A stretch of 64,000 nucleotides of DNA, from the NCBI RefSeq assembly GCF_018614035.1, contig NZ_JAGGPA010000001.1:1-64000 (forward strand), given 5' to 3'. A program made the position numbers and the translations under genes. This document shows positions 9,639 to 20,889 of the stretch, piece by piece; position 1 is the first letter of the stretch; every line of letters starts with the position of its first letter. The DNA comes from Streptomyces sp. ISL-96 (lineage in GTDB: Bacteria > Actinomycetota > Actinomycetes > Streptomycetales > Streptomycetaceae). The notes under the pieces were generated by a model, which ran no database searches, was not told where the DNA came from, and was given only the letters and a program-made list of their open reading frames with translations.

Positions 9639-9825
9639 ACGTCTGGCCCCTCCCGTCAACGGCTGTCCGCGCTCCCCAGCGCGAGGACTCTGGCGACACT
9701 ACGACAACTACCGGCGCCGGAACACCGGCTGCTGTCCCCTTGTTGCCGGTTGTTCACGAAATCCAACCCGGAACCATGGACGGCATACTCAACGTCATTG
9801 ATCACAAGCGGTCCAAGGGGGACTT

Positions 9826-10734
9826 TTGCCGTTCACACTCAGCCATGCGGCGGCGGTGCTGCCGGGCATTCGACGCGATGGGACCGCGCGCGGACCGCTG
9901 CTCGCATCGGCGCTCGTCGCCGGGTCGTTCGCGCCCGACATGACCTACTTCGCGGCCACCGCCGTACCGGCCGCGATGGCCTTCGGGGACGTCACGCACT
10001 CCCTGCCGGGTCTCGTCACCGTCGACGTACTGATCACGGCGGCGCTTGTCGGCCTGTGGCTGCTGCTGCGGGAACCCCTGTTGGCGCTGGTGCCGCGCCG
10101 GCGGCAAGCCCGCTTCCACAGGTTCGTACGTGGTCAGGACTGGAGCGGGATTCAACGGCCGTTGCTGGCTTGGCGGTTCTTCCTGTCGGCGGTCATCGGC
10201 GCGTCCACGCACGTCGTCTGGGACAGCTTCACGCATCTCGACCGCTGGGGCATGAAGGTCCTGCCGGTGCTCGGCGAGGTCGTCGCCGGCTTCCCGATGT
10301 ACATGTACGCGCAGTACGGCGGCTCGGCGGTGGCCCTCGGGGTGATCGTGTGGTTCACGGTCTCGGCGGTGCGGCGCGGGACGGACGGTCCCGCGCCCGC
10401 CTCCGTACCGCTGATCGAGACGCGCGGGAAGTGGGCGGCCGGGGGGCTGCTCGCGCTGTGTGTGCTGACCGGCGCCGTACACCGGTGCGTGCGCTGGTAC
10501 GCCGCTCAGAGCGTGCAGCTGAAGCCGCTCGACTTCATCCCCACCGCATGCTTCGGCGCCGGCGCGGGGCTCGCTGTGGGGCTTGTGCTGTACGCCGTGG
10601 GGGTGCGGCTGTGGATGCGCGGGCGTACGCCGGGACTTGACCGGGACCGTACGCAGACTGCGGGCCGTACGCCGTCTGCTCCTGGGTCTGCCGCGCCACG
10701 CTCACCCGTTCGTGGTGGTGTGCGGAACGGGTAA
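9826..10734 (+). CDS. DUF4184 family membrane protein
   Basis: A 302-residue integral membrane protein starting with the family hallmark MPFTLSHAAAVLP. Several hydrophobic helices are visible (about residues 30-50, 60-80, 120-140, 160-185, 200-220 and 240-262), with a conserved H-x6-F-x-H-type stretch (HVVWDSFTHLDRWG) in the middle. The family is related to metal-dependent membrane hydrolases, but no reaction can be assigned. The C-terminal 40 residues are Arg/Pro/Gly-rich and probably disordered. The TTG at 9826 follows AAGGGGGA. The gene is divergent from the transglycosylase (187-bp gap, nothing else seen in it) and convergent with polA. Confidence 0.8.
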   Translation: MPFTLSHAAAVLPGIRRDGTARGPLLASALVAGSFAPDMTYFAATAVPAAMAFGDVTHSLPGLVTVDVLITAALVGLWLLLREPLLALVPRRRQARFHRFVRGQDWSGIQRPLLAWRFFLSAVIGASTHVVWDSFTHLDRWGMKVLPVLGEVVAGFPMYMYAQYGGSAVALGVIVWFTVSAVRRGTDGPAPASVPLIETRGKWAAGGLLALCVLTGAVHRCVRWYAAQSVQLKPLDFIPTACFGAGAGLAVGLVLYAVGVRLWMRGRTPGLDRDRTQTAGRTPSAPGSAAPRSPVRGGVRNG

Positions 10735-10757
10735 GCGGGGCGCGTTCGGACCTTGGA

Positions 10758-13472
<2,715 letters not shown>

Positions 13473-13479
13473 GCCTCCG

Positions 13480-13485
13480 ATCCTA
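13480..13485 (-). promoter_or_regulatory. -10 box suggesting leaderless polA transcript
   Basis: TAGGAT on the minus strand ends 7 nt before the polA GTG, the spacing expected when transcription starts at or next to the start codon. No good -35 box is present. This fits the unusable spacing of GGAGG to the same GTG. Confidence 0.45.
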
Positions 13486-13605
13486 GGCCGCACCACTGAC
13501 AATCCCGCCCGCACGGTCCCGATGTCAGCGCGGTCCGCACTGTCAGTGCCGCGTGACAGGATCGGATACGTACGTAACAGAACCGCACGCTCAAAGGGGA
13601 GCGCC

Positions 13606-15885
13606 ATGGCTGCCAAGCCGCCCGCAGGTGACCCGGTCCAGGACGCGCCGCAGGTCGCGGCGCCCCAGCACGCCGCGGCAGGGCTCCCCGCCATCGGGCA
13701 CACGCTGAAGATGGCCCAGCAGCAGATGGGTGTGCGCCGCACCGCGCAGACCCTCCTCAAGGTCAACCAGAAGGACGGCTTCGACTGCCCCGGCTGCGCC
13801 TGGCCCGAGGAGGACAAGCGGCACACGGCCGAGTTCTGCGAGAACGGCGCGAAGGCCGTCGCCGAGGAGGCGACACTGCGCCGCGTCACCCCCGACTTCT
13901 TCGCCGCGCATCCCGTCGCGGACCTCGCCACGCGCAGCGGGTACTGGCTGGGTCAGCAGGGCCGCATCACGCAGCCCATGTACTTGGCCGAGGGCGCGGA
14001 GCGGTACGACGCGGTGACCTGGGAGCGGGCCTTCGAGATCATGGCGGAGGAGCTCAAGGCGCTCGACTCCCCCGACGAAGCCGTCTTCTACACCTCGGGC
14101 CGCACCAGCAACGAAGCGGCGTTCCTGCTCCAGCTCTTCGCCCGCGCATTCGGCACGAACAACCTGCCGGACTGCTCCAACATGTGCCACGAGTCGTCGG
14201 GCTCGGCCCTGACGCAGACCATCGGCATCGGCAAGGGCAGCGTCTCCCTCGAAGACCTGCACCAGGCCGACCTGATCATCGTCGCCGGGCAGAACCCGGG
14301 CACCAACCACCCGCGGATGCTCACCGCCCTGGAAAAGGCCAAGGCCGCCGGTGCGAAGATCATCTCGGTGAACCCGCTGCCCGAAGCCGGACTGGAGCGC
14401 TTCAAGAACCCCCAGACCCCCCAGGGCATGATCAAGGGCGCCGCCCTCACCGACCTCTTCCTCCAGATCCGCCTCGGCGGCGACCAGGCCCTCTTCCGTC
14501 TGCTCAACAAGCTCATCCTCGAAGCTGACGGCGCCGTCGACGAAGCGTTCGTACGCGAACACACCCACGGGTACGAAGAGTTCGCGGCCGCCGCCCGCGA
14601 CGCCGACTGGGACGAGACCCTTACCGCGACCGGCCTGGAGCGTACGAAGATCGAGCAGGCCCTCGCCATGGTCCTCGCATCGAAGCGCACCATCGTGTGC
14701 TGGGCCATGGGCCTGACCCAGCACAAGCACGCCGTGCCGACGATCCGCGAAGTCGTCAACTTCCTGCTGCTGCGCGGCAACATCGGCCGCCCCGGCGCCG
14801 GAGTGTGCCCCGTGCGCGGTCACTCCAACGTGCAGGGCGACCGCACCATGGGCATCTTCGAGCGCCCCGCCCCCGCGTTCCTCGACGCCCTCGACAAGGA
14901 ATTCGGGATCACCTCACCGCGCCACCACGGATTCGACGTCGTACGGTCCATCCAGGCGCTGCGCGACGGCGAGGCGAAGGTCTTCTTCGCCATGGGCGGC
15001 AACTTCGTCGGCGCCACCCCCGACACCGACGTCACCGAAGCCGCGATGCGCAAGGCCCGACTGACCGTCCACGTGTCGACAAAGCTGAACCGGTCGCACG
15101 CCGTCACCGGCGCCCGCGCAATGATCCTGCCCACCCTCGGGCGTACCGACAAGGACGTACAGGCAGCGGGCAAGCAGTTCGTCACCGTGGAGGACTCCAT
15201 GGGCATGGTGCACGCCTCGCGCGGCAACCTCACCCCCGCGAGCCCGCACCTGCTGTCCGAGCCGGCCATCGTCGCCCGGCTGGCACGGGCCGTCCTCGGT
15301 CCCGGATCGACCACCCCATGGGAAGACTTCGAGAAGGACTACGGCACCATCCGCGACCGGATCTCCCGCGTCGTTCCCGGCTTCGAGGACTTCAATGCGC
15401 GCGTCGCCCGCCCCGGCGGCTTCACGCTGCCGCACGGCCCCCGCGACGAACGCCGCTTCACCACCGCAACCGGCAAGGCCAACTTCACCGCCGCACCTGT
15501 CGAGTACCCCGAGCTGCCCGCAGGCCGGCTGCTCCTGCAGACGCTGCGCTCGCACGACCAGTACAACACCACGATCTACGGCCTCGACGACCGCTACCGG
15601 GGCATCAAGGGCGGCCGCCGCGTCGTCCTCGTCAACCCGGACGACGCCCGCGAGCTGGGCCTCGCCGACGGGGCGTACACCGACCTGGTCAGCGAGTGGA
15701 AGGACGGCGTCGAGCGGCGCGCCCCCGGCTTCCGCGTGGTGCACTACCCGACCGCGCGCGGCTGCGCGGCCGCCTACTACCCCGAGACGAATGTGCTGGT
15801 GCCCCTCGACGCCACCGCGGACACCAGCAACACCCCCGCGAGCAAGTCCGTCATCGTGCGTCTGGAACAATCACCCACCGCCTAA
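13606..15885 (+). CDS. FdhF/YdeP family molybdopterin oxidoreductase
   Basis: A 759-residue formate-dehydrogenase-H-like molybdo-oxidoreductase of the FdhF/YdeP family. The N-terminus carries a CPGCAWPE motif. Molybdopterin-binding segments follow: YTSGRTSNEAAFLLQLFARAFGTNN, CHESSG, AGQNPGTNHPRML and GNIGRPGAGVCPVRGHSNVQGDRTMG. The C-terminal barrel has DPQYNTTIYG-like residues (SHDQYNTTIYGLDDRYRG). It is cytoplasmic; no Tat signal or in-frame selenocysteine codon is seen. Its substrate is not established, and homologues are linked to acid or formate metabolism. The ATG at 13606 has AAGGGGAG 4-5 nt upstream; the open frame extends far upstream into the polA promoter region. It may be co-transcribed with the thioesterase gene that follows. 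Confidence 0.9.
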   Translation: MAAKPPAGDPVQDAPQVAAPQHAAAGLPAIGHTLKMAQQQMGVRRTAQTLLKVNQKDGFDCPGCAWPEEDKRHTAEFCENGAKAVAEEATLRRVTPDFFAAHPVADLATRSGYWLGQQGRITQPMYLAEGAERYDAVTWERAFEIMAEELKALDSPDEAVFYTSGRTSNEAAFLLQLFARAFGTNNLPDCSNMCHESSGSALTQTIGIGKGSVSLEDLHQADLIIVAGQNPGTNHPRMLTALEKAKAAGAKIISVNPLPEAGLERFKNPQTPQGMIKGAALTDLFLQIRLGGDQALFRLLNKLILEADGAVDEAFVREHTHGYEEFAAAARDADWDETLTATGLERTKIEQALAMVLASKRTIVCWAMGLTQHKHAVPTIREVVNFLLLRGNIGRPGAGVCPVRGHSNVQGDRTMGIFERPAPAFLDALDKEFGITSPRHHGFDVVRSIQALRDGEAKVFFAMGGNFVGATPDTDVTEAAMRKARLTVHVSTKLNRSHAVTGARAMILPTLGRTDKDVQAAGKQFVTVEDSMGMVHASRGNLTPASPHLLSEPAIVARLARAVLGPGSTTPWEDFEKDYGTIRDRISRVVPGFEDFNARVARPGGFTLPHGPRDERRFTTATGKANFTAAPVEYPELPAGRLLLQTLRSHDQYNTTIYGLDDRYRGIKGGRRVVLVNPDDARELGLADGAYTDLVSEWKDGVERRAPGFRVVHYPTARGCAAAYYPETNVLVPLDATADTSNTPASKSVIVRLEQSPTA

Positions 15886-15935
15886 GCGTTCGCTTAAGGA
15901 CGATGGATGCCGTACGACGATCGGAGCAGGGCCCC

Positions 15936-16406
15936 ATGGGCGAGCAGACCGCAGGTGTGAAGTTCCCGCAAGAGGTCATCGACGAGTACGCCCAGCTGGG
16001 CGTCGACCTGCCCGCTCTCTTCTCCGCCGGAGACCTCGGCACCCGCATGGGCGTACAGATCGTCGAGGCCTCCGCGGAGCGCGTCGTCGGCACCATGCCC
16101 GTCGAAGGCAACACCCAGCCCTACGGCCTGCTGCACGGCGGGGCCTCCGCCGTGCTCGCCGAGACCCTCGGCTCCATCGGCTCCATGCTGCACGGCGGCG
16201 CCTCGAAGATCGCCGTCGGCGTGGACCTCAACTGCACGCACCACCGGGGTGCCCGCAGTGGGCTGGTGACCGGAGTGGCCACCCCCGTCCACCGCGGACG
16301 CTCCACCGCGACGTACGAAATCGTCATCACCGACGAGCACGACAAGCGGGTCTGCACGGCGCGCCTGACCTGCCTGCTGCGCGATACGGACGGCGTCAAG
16401 GGCTGA
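15936..16406 (+). CDS. PaaI-like hotdog-fold thioesterase
   Basis: A 156-residue hotdog thioesterase of the PaaI/YdiI type, expected to hydrolyse acyl-CoA thioesters in the cytoplasm. Family signature: NTQPYGLLHGG followed by a helix with the likely catalytic Glu (E76 in LAETLGS), then GVDLNCTHHRG and HRGRSTATYEI. The ATG at 15936 has GGAG 9 nt upstream; a second in-frame ATG at 15903 is less well spaced. It lies 50 bp after the FdhF/YdeP stop. A thioesterase of this kind near polA is also conserved in mycobacteria, so the link to the oxidoreductase may be positional only. Confidence 0.88.
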   Translation: MGEQTAGVKFPQEVIDEYAQLGVDLPALFSAGDLGTRMGVQIVEASAERVVGTMPVEGNTQPYGLLHGGASAVLAETLGSIGSMLHGGASKIAVGVDLNCTHHRGARSGLVTGVATPVHRGRSTATYEIVITDEHDKRVCTARLTCLLRDTDGVKG

Positions 16407-16437
16407 TCAAGGAGCGACCGGCAGCGTCACACTGCTG

Positions 16438-16475
16438 ACCCCGGCCCGGACCGTCGTCCGCGTCCCGGCCGGGGT
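16438..16475 (+). terminator. Hairpin terminator after the thioesterase gene
   Basis: A 9-bp GC stem (16438-16446 with 16467-16475), extended after one mismatch by GGAC/GTCC, lies 31 bp past the thioesterase stop. The rest of the gap up to 16690 shows no gene. Confidence 0.6.
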
Positions 16476-16690
16476 ACCGCAGCGTGCAGTCACCGTCCCC
16501 GCCGTCGCCCGGCTGTCCGAGCCGTAACGTCGCCGCATGTGACGGCGCTGGGCGACACCCCTTGGGCACGAGACCTCAACACCCTTGTCCCCCAGCCCCC
16601 TTGCCCCACCACCGCCAGAACCGGTTCACTGACCCCACCCCCACAGGAGAGCGCCGCCGGACCGTCACACCTCACACCCAAGGGGTTCTC

Positions 16691-17569
16691 TTGACCGCAG
16701 TACGCGTACGCCTCACCGCAGTCACCGCCGGAGCCTGCGCACTCGTGCTGGCGGCGGCTCTGCCGTCCTCCGCGATCAACTCGTACAACGCCACGCCCGC
16801 ACCCGAGCGCACCGAAGTCGGAGCCCTCGTCGCGACGTGGGACAACGACGCGAACCCCGCCACACCCGACCGCGTCGACTGGGTCTGCTCCGGCACCATG
16901 ATCGACGCAGATACGTTCCTGACCGCCGCGCACTGCACCACCGACTGGCCCGACAACGTGAAGTTCTACGTCTCCCTCGACCAGGACGTGCAGGCCGGCC
17001 TCGACAAGGCCGCAGCCCAGCACCCCGGCAACCCCACAGCCGTCGCGGAGGCCGTCGCCGTCCGGGGCGTCGCCCACAACCACGCCGCCTACCCGGGCCC
17101 CGCCTCCGACACCCACGACATCTCCGTCGTCGAAGTACCCGCTGCCAAGGTCAAGGCCCGCTGGACCTTCACCCCCGCCGCCCTCCCCGAAGCCGGAGCC
17201 CTGAACGCCCTCGGCCCCCAGGGGCTCAACGACACCTCCTTCACCGTCGCCGGGTACGGCACCCAGGAAGCCCAGCGCGGACCCGGCGGCCACACACACC
17301 CCGGTGGCGGCGTACGCATGCAGGCCCCCGTCACGTACAACGCGCTCAACGACGCCTGGCTGCGGCTCTCCATGACCGCCCCCCAGGGCAACGGCGGCGC
17401 CTGCTACGGCGATTCGGGCGGCCCCAACTTCGCCACCCTCGCCGGCCGGCGCACCCTCGTCGCCACCACCATCACCGGCGACACCCCCTGCTACGCCACC
17501 AACGTCACCTACCGCCTGGACACCCCCGGAGCGCGTGCCTTCCTCTCCCCCTTCGCGAAGCTGCCGTAG
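16691..17569 (+). CDS. Secreted trypsin-like serine protease
   Basis: A 292-residue S1-family protease. It has a signal peptide (about residues 1-28: basic start, then AGACALVLAAALPSSA), a short pro-region, then the chymotrypsin fold. The triad is His81 in LTAAHC, Asp143 in HDISVVEV and Ser242 in CYGDSGGPN. Extra sequence between His and Asp and the weak core similarity place it outside the classic SprT group. The TTG at 16691 was chosen because AAGGGG lies 6 nt upstream and it places the signal peptide at the N-terminus; the frame is open for 69 further codons of Pro/Arg-rich sequence. The next gene, a lipoprotein, follows at 17622. Confidence 0.85.
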   Translation: MTAVRVRLTAVTAGACALVLAAALPSSAINSYNATPAPERTEVGALVATWDNDANPATPDRVDWVCSGTMIDADTFLTAAHCTTDWPDNVKFYVSLDQDVQAGLDKAAAQHPGNPTAVAEAVAVRGVAHNHAAYPGPASDTHDISVVEVPAAKVKARWTFTPAALPEAGALNALGPQGLNDTSFTVAGYGTQEAQRGPGGHTHPGGGVRMQAPVTYNALNDAWLRLSMTAPQGNGGACYGDSGGPNFATLAGRRTLVATTITGDTPCYATNVTYRLDTPGARAFLSPFAKLP

Positions 17570-17621
17570 GGCCGGCACGCTGCCTGTTGTGTCACAGATC
17601 GTGACGGCCCGGCGTTTCCTC

Positions 17622-18023
17622 ATGACGACCAGGCCGCACGTCACTGCCGGGGTGGCCTCCTGCGCGCTGCTGGCCGCACTGGCTGTCGCGGGCTGCTCGG
17701 ATTCCCAGTCGCCCGCTCGGCCCGCGACGCCGGTCCCTGCTCCACAGAAGACCTCGCCCGAAGAGACATGCACAGAACTCGTCTCCTATTGGGCCAAAGA
17801 GACCCTCAAGGGCAGTAAATGGTCAGGCCTGGACTGGGAACAGAAGGGGCTGTCCAACGAGCAGTACGCGATACACGAGGAGATCATCGCGGCGGGCAGC
17901 GCCGAGGCGAAGCACAAGGGGCGCGAAGCGGGCCTCAGGCTTGTCGACCGCCTCGCCAAGCAGAAATGCGCCACCCAGAACGGCGCCACCGGCAGCTCGG
18001 AGAATTGGCGTGCGCCCGAATAA
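17622..18023 (+). CDS. Putative lipoprotein of unknown function
   Basis: A 133-residue protein with a lipoprotein signal (ASCALLAALAVAGC; lipidated Cys at residue 25), a Pro/Ala/Ser linker, and a small helical domain with Cys near CTELVSY and KCATQNG that could form a disulfide. No known domain is recognised. The start is uncertain. ATG 17622 gives a normal lipoprotein signal; the in-frame GTG at 17601 would add seven residues. Neither has a good ribosome binding site. Confidence 0.65.
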   Translation: MTTRPHVTAGVASCALLAALAVAGCSDSQSPARPATPVPAPQKTSPEETCTELVSYWAKETLKGSKWSGLDWEQKGLSNEQYAIHEEIIAAGSAEAKHKGREAGLRLVDRLAKQKCATQNGATGSSENWRAPE

Positions 18024-18602
18024 CCCAGATGCGCGGCGGCACAGCTTCAGTCGAGCACGCCACCGAGGCCGCCTGAGCCAACACCCGGTGTACACAGACT
18101 GGTTGCCCCGTCCACCAACCCCGTCCGGCCCGCAGCATCACGCCGCAGGTCAGGTTGCACAGAGGCACCGCACACCGTGGAGCCACCCTCCCGTGAGGTA
18201 ACACTGCGTAACAAGGACGCAATCGAAAATCCGGGCTTCGCGCTCAACATCAATAACCCAGATGATCCAGCCAGTGCCCTTTAGGCCATCTGTCCGCCAT
18301 CGGCGTCAAGGTCAGCTCGGCCGCCACAGCGGAACTGCGCGTTCTCAGCATGTGAGCTTTTCCACCCGGGCGGATATCGACCGTTTTGCCCACACTGCCC
18401 CTCCCAGCGTTGGCCTTGGCATAACAAGAGAGTCACATCCTGAGTTCACACCTCCACGACCCCTTCACCTGCGCCTAGAGTCACGGCCAGTCACCGCGCC
18501 GCCGGGCGCGTCTGCTGCACGGCCCTGTACCAACCCCCAGTACGGCCCGGCGATCGTCACGGCACCTCAGCAGAGGAGGCCGCGCCAGGGAAAGGACCTT
18601 TC
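18024..18602 (+). promoter_or_regulatory. 579-bp intergenic region upstream of livK
   Basis: No credible reading frame on either strand and no strong hairpin. It must carry the livK promoter. CCTAGAGT near 18475 is a possible -10 region, but its -35 is poor, so no promoter is claimed. The last 40 bases contain AGAGGAGG and GGAAAGGA, ribosome-binding-like sequences ahead of the livK GTG. Confidence 0.4.
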
Positions 18603-19835
18603 GTGCGACACCGTTCTTTGCTCATACTCACTTCAGTACTCACGACCGGAGCACTGTCTCTCACCGCTTGTGGGTCGCGCGACGACAGCAAGGGCAACGA
18701 CGACAGCGGCAAGAAGACCACCGTCGTCATCGGTGTCGACGCCCCGCTGACCGGCTCCCTCTCCGCGCTCGGCCAGGGCATCAAGAACTCCGTGGACCTC
18801 GCGGCCAAGACCGCGAACAAGAACAACGAAGTCCCCGGCATCGAGTTCAAGATCGAAGCCCTCGACGACCAGGCCGTCCCGTCCTCCGGCAAGGCCAACG
18901 CCGCCAAGCTCGTCGGCAACAAGGACGTCATCGGAGCCGTCGGCCCGCTGAACTCCGGCGTCGCCCAGTCGATGCAGAGCGACTTCGAGCGAGCCGGCGT
19001 CGTCCAGGTCTCCCCGGCCAACACCAACCCGGCGCTGAGCCAGGGCGACAACTGGGGCAAGGGCGAGTTCAAGCGCCCGTTCAAGACCTACTTCCGTACC
19101 GCCGCCACGGACGTCGTCCAGGGCAAGTTCGCCGCGCAGTACCTCTACAACGACGCCAAGAAGCGCAAGGTCTACGTCGTCGACGACAAGCAGACCTACG
19201 GCGCCGGCCTCGCCGCGATCTTCTCCGCCGAATTCAAGCGGCTCGGCGGCAAGATCGCCGGCACCGACCACGTCACGGTGAAGGAGACCGACTTCTCCAG
19301 CACCGCCGACAAGGTCAAGTCGTCGAAGGCCGACTCCGTCTACTTCGGTGGCCAGTACCCCGAGGGCGGCCTGCTCTCCGACCAGATCAAGAAGACCGGC
19401 GCCAAGATCCCCACCATGGGCGGCGACGGCATCTACGACCCGGCCTTCATCAGCGCCTCCGGCGTGGCGAACGACGGTGACCTCGCGACCTCCATCGGCT
19501 ACCCGGTCGAGAAGCTCCCGACGGCCAAGAAGTTCATCGCCGACTACAAGGCCGCAGGCTACAAGGACCCGTACGCGGCATACGGCGGCTACTCCTACGA
19601 CGCCGGCTGGGCCATCATCCAGGCCGTCAAGGCCGTCGTCGCGGCCAACGACGGCAAGCTGCCCGAGGATGCCCGCGCCAAGGTCGTCGAGGCCATGGCC
19701 AAGGTCTCCTTCGACGGTGTGACCGGCAAGGTCGCCTTCGACAAGTTCGGTGACACCACGAACAAGCAGCTCACCGTCTACAAGGTCGAAGGCAAGGTCT
19801 GGAAGGACGTCAAGTCCGCCACCTTCGAAGACTGA
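18603..19835 (+). CDS. livK: Branched-chain amino acid ABC transporter, substrate-binding lipoprotein
   Basis: A 410-residue periplasmic-type binding protein anchored as a lipoprotein (signal ending LTAC, Cys23, then a Ser/Asp/Lys-rich linker). It shows the type I fold of LivK/LivJ proteins: VVIGVDAPLTGSLSALGQGIKNSVDLA at the start of the domain, AVGPLNSGVAQSMQ in the ligand pocket, and the hinge and C-terminal lobe with YAAYGGYSYDAGWAI. It would deliver leucine, isoleucine and valine or related ligands to LivHM-LivGF. GTG 18603 has GGAAAGGA 6 nt upstream. A strong hairpin lies between livK and livH and probably allows more livK mRNA than permease mRNA. Confidence 0.95.
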   Translation: MRHRSLLILTSVLTTGALSLTACGSRDDSKGNDDSGKKTTVVIGVDAPLTGSLSALGQGIKNSVDLAAKTANKNNEVPGIEFKIEALDDQAVPSSGKANAAKLVGNKDVIGAVGPLNSGVAQSMQSDFERAGVVQVSPANTNPALSQGDNWGKGEFKRPFKTYFRTAATDVVQGKFAAQYLYNDAKKRKVYVVDDKQTYGAGLAAIFSAEFKRLGGKIAGTDHVTVKETDFSSTADKVKSSKADSVYFGGQYPEGGLLSDQIKKTGAKIPTMGGDGIYDPAFISASGVANDGDLATSIGYPVEKLPTAKKFIADYKAAGYKDPYAAYGGYSYDAGWAIIQAVKAVVAANDGKLPEDARAKVVEAMAKVSFDGVTGKVAFDKFGDTTNKQLTVYKVEGKVWKDVKSATFED

Positions 19836-19885
19836 TTCACCGCATGACCCGCATCACCAGCACCACCCGCTCCGCCTGATTCAAA

Positions 19886-19917
19886 CCGCGCGAGGGCGCA
19901 ACAGCGCCCTCGCGCGG
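19886..19917 (+). terminator. Intra-operon hairpin between livK and livH
   Basis: A perfect 14-bp GC stem (19886-19899 with 19904-19917) and an AACA loop lie 50 bp after livK and 34 bp before livH. It is probably a partial terminator or 3' stabiliser that raises livK expression over the downstream genes. Confidence 0.7.
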
Positions 19918-19951
19918 AGTCATATCCGACAAGCTCATCGGAGGCCCTGCG

Positions 19952-20884
19952 GTGCACGAACTGCCGCAACAGCTGGCCAACGGCCTTGCCCTCGGCGCCC
20001 TCTATGGCCTCATAGCCATCGGGTACACCATGGTGTACGGCATCGTCCAGCTCATCAACTTCGCCCACGGCGAGATCTTCATGATCGGGGGCTTCGGCGC
20101 CCTCACCGCCTACATCGCGCTCCCCAGCGGAACGTCGCTGCTCGTGGCCATTCCCCTCATGATCGTCGGCGGCGCCATCGCGTCCGTCGCCGTCGCCACC
20201 GCTGCGGAACGCTTCGCCTACCGACCGCTGCGCGGCGCGCCCAGGCTGGCCCCGCTCATCACCGCAATCGGCCTCTCGATTGTCCTCCAGCAGCTTGTCT
20301 GGGGCTTCTACCCCGACGCGAAGAAGCCGCGCAGCTTCCCCGAGTTCCAGGGCGAGTCGTTCAAGATCTTCGACAACCTGTACCTCCAGCGCGCCGACGC
20401 CTTCGTCCTCGTCCTCGCCCCCGCGTGCATGCTCGCCCTCGGCCTCTTCGTAGCCAAGAGCCGCAGCGGCCGCGCCATGCAGGCCACCGCGCAGGACCCC
20501 GACACGGCGAAGCTCATGGGCATCAACACCGACCGCATCATCGTCATGGCCTTCGCCATCGGTGCCGCGTTCGCCGCCGTCGCAGCCGTCGCGTACGGCC
20601 TCGACAAGGGCCAGATCAACTTCGAGATGGGCTTCATCCTCGGACTCAAGGCCTTCACCGCCGCAGTCCTGGGCGGCATCGGCAACATCTACGGAGCCAT
20701 GGTCGGCGGAGTCGTCCTCGGCCTCGCGGAATCCCTGTCGATCGCCTACATCGAAGAGATTCCCGGGATGCAGCAGCTCGGCGGCGGCGCTTGGGCCAAC
20801 GTCTGGGCATTCGTACTTCTCATCGTCGTGCTCCTCGTGAGGCCACAGGGCCTGCTCGGCGAGCGCGTCGCGGATCGGGCGTGA
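19952..20884 (+). CDS. livH: Branched-chain amino acid ABC transporter, permease LivH
   Basis: A 310-residue integral membrane permease with about eight hydrophobic segments. LivH signatures are GLALGALYGLIAIGYTMVYG near residue 10 and NFAHGEIFM near 38, with the coupling-helix region around AMQATAQDPDTAKLMGI and GLKAFTAAVLGGIGNIYGA. It pairs with LivM to form the channel. GTG 19952 has GGAGG 7 nt upstream. The stop overlaps the possible GTG of livM by two bases, so translation is coupled. Confidence 0.95.
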   Translation: MHELPQQLANGLALGALYGLIAIGYTMVYGIVQLINFAHGEIFMIGGFGALTAYIALPSGTSLLVAIPLMIVGGAIASVAVATAAERFAYRPLRGAPRLAPLITAIGLSIVLQQLVWGFYPDAKKPRSFPEFQGESFKIFDNLYLQRADAFVLVLAPACMLALGLFVAKSRSGRAMQATAQDPDTAKLMGINTDRIIVMAFAIGAAFAAVAAVAYGLDKGQINFEMGFILGLKAFTAAVLGGIGNIYGAMVGGVVLGLAESLSIAYIEEIPGMQQLGGGAWANVWAFVLLIVVLLVRPQGLLGERVADRA

Positions 20885-20889
20885 GAGCC

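Noticed and set aside
9639..9825. ydaO (c-di-AMP) riboswitch upstream of the secreted transglycosylase
   Set aside because: Such switches precede some Streptomyces wall hydrolases, but the conserved riboswitch segments are not found in this 187-bp region.
18262..18750. A 162-codon frame overlapping the livK start
   Set aside because: Atypical composition and no ribosome binding site; it runs into the lipoprotein signal of livK in another frame.
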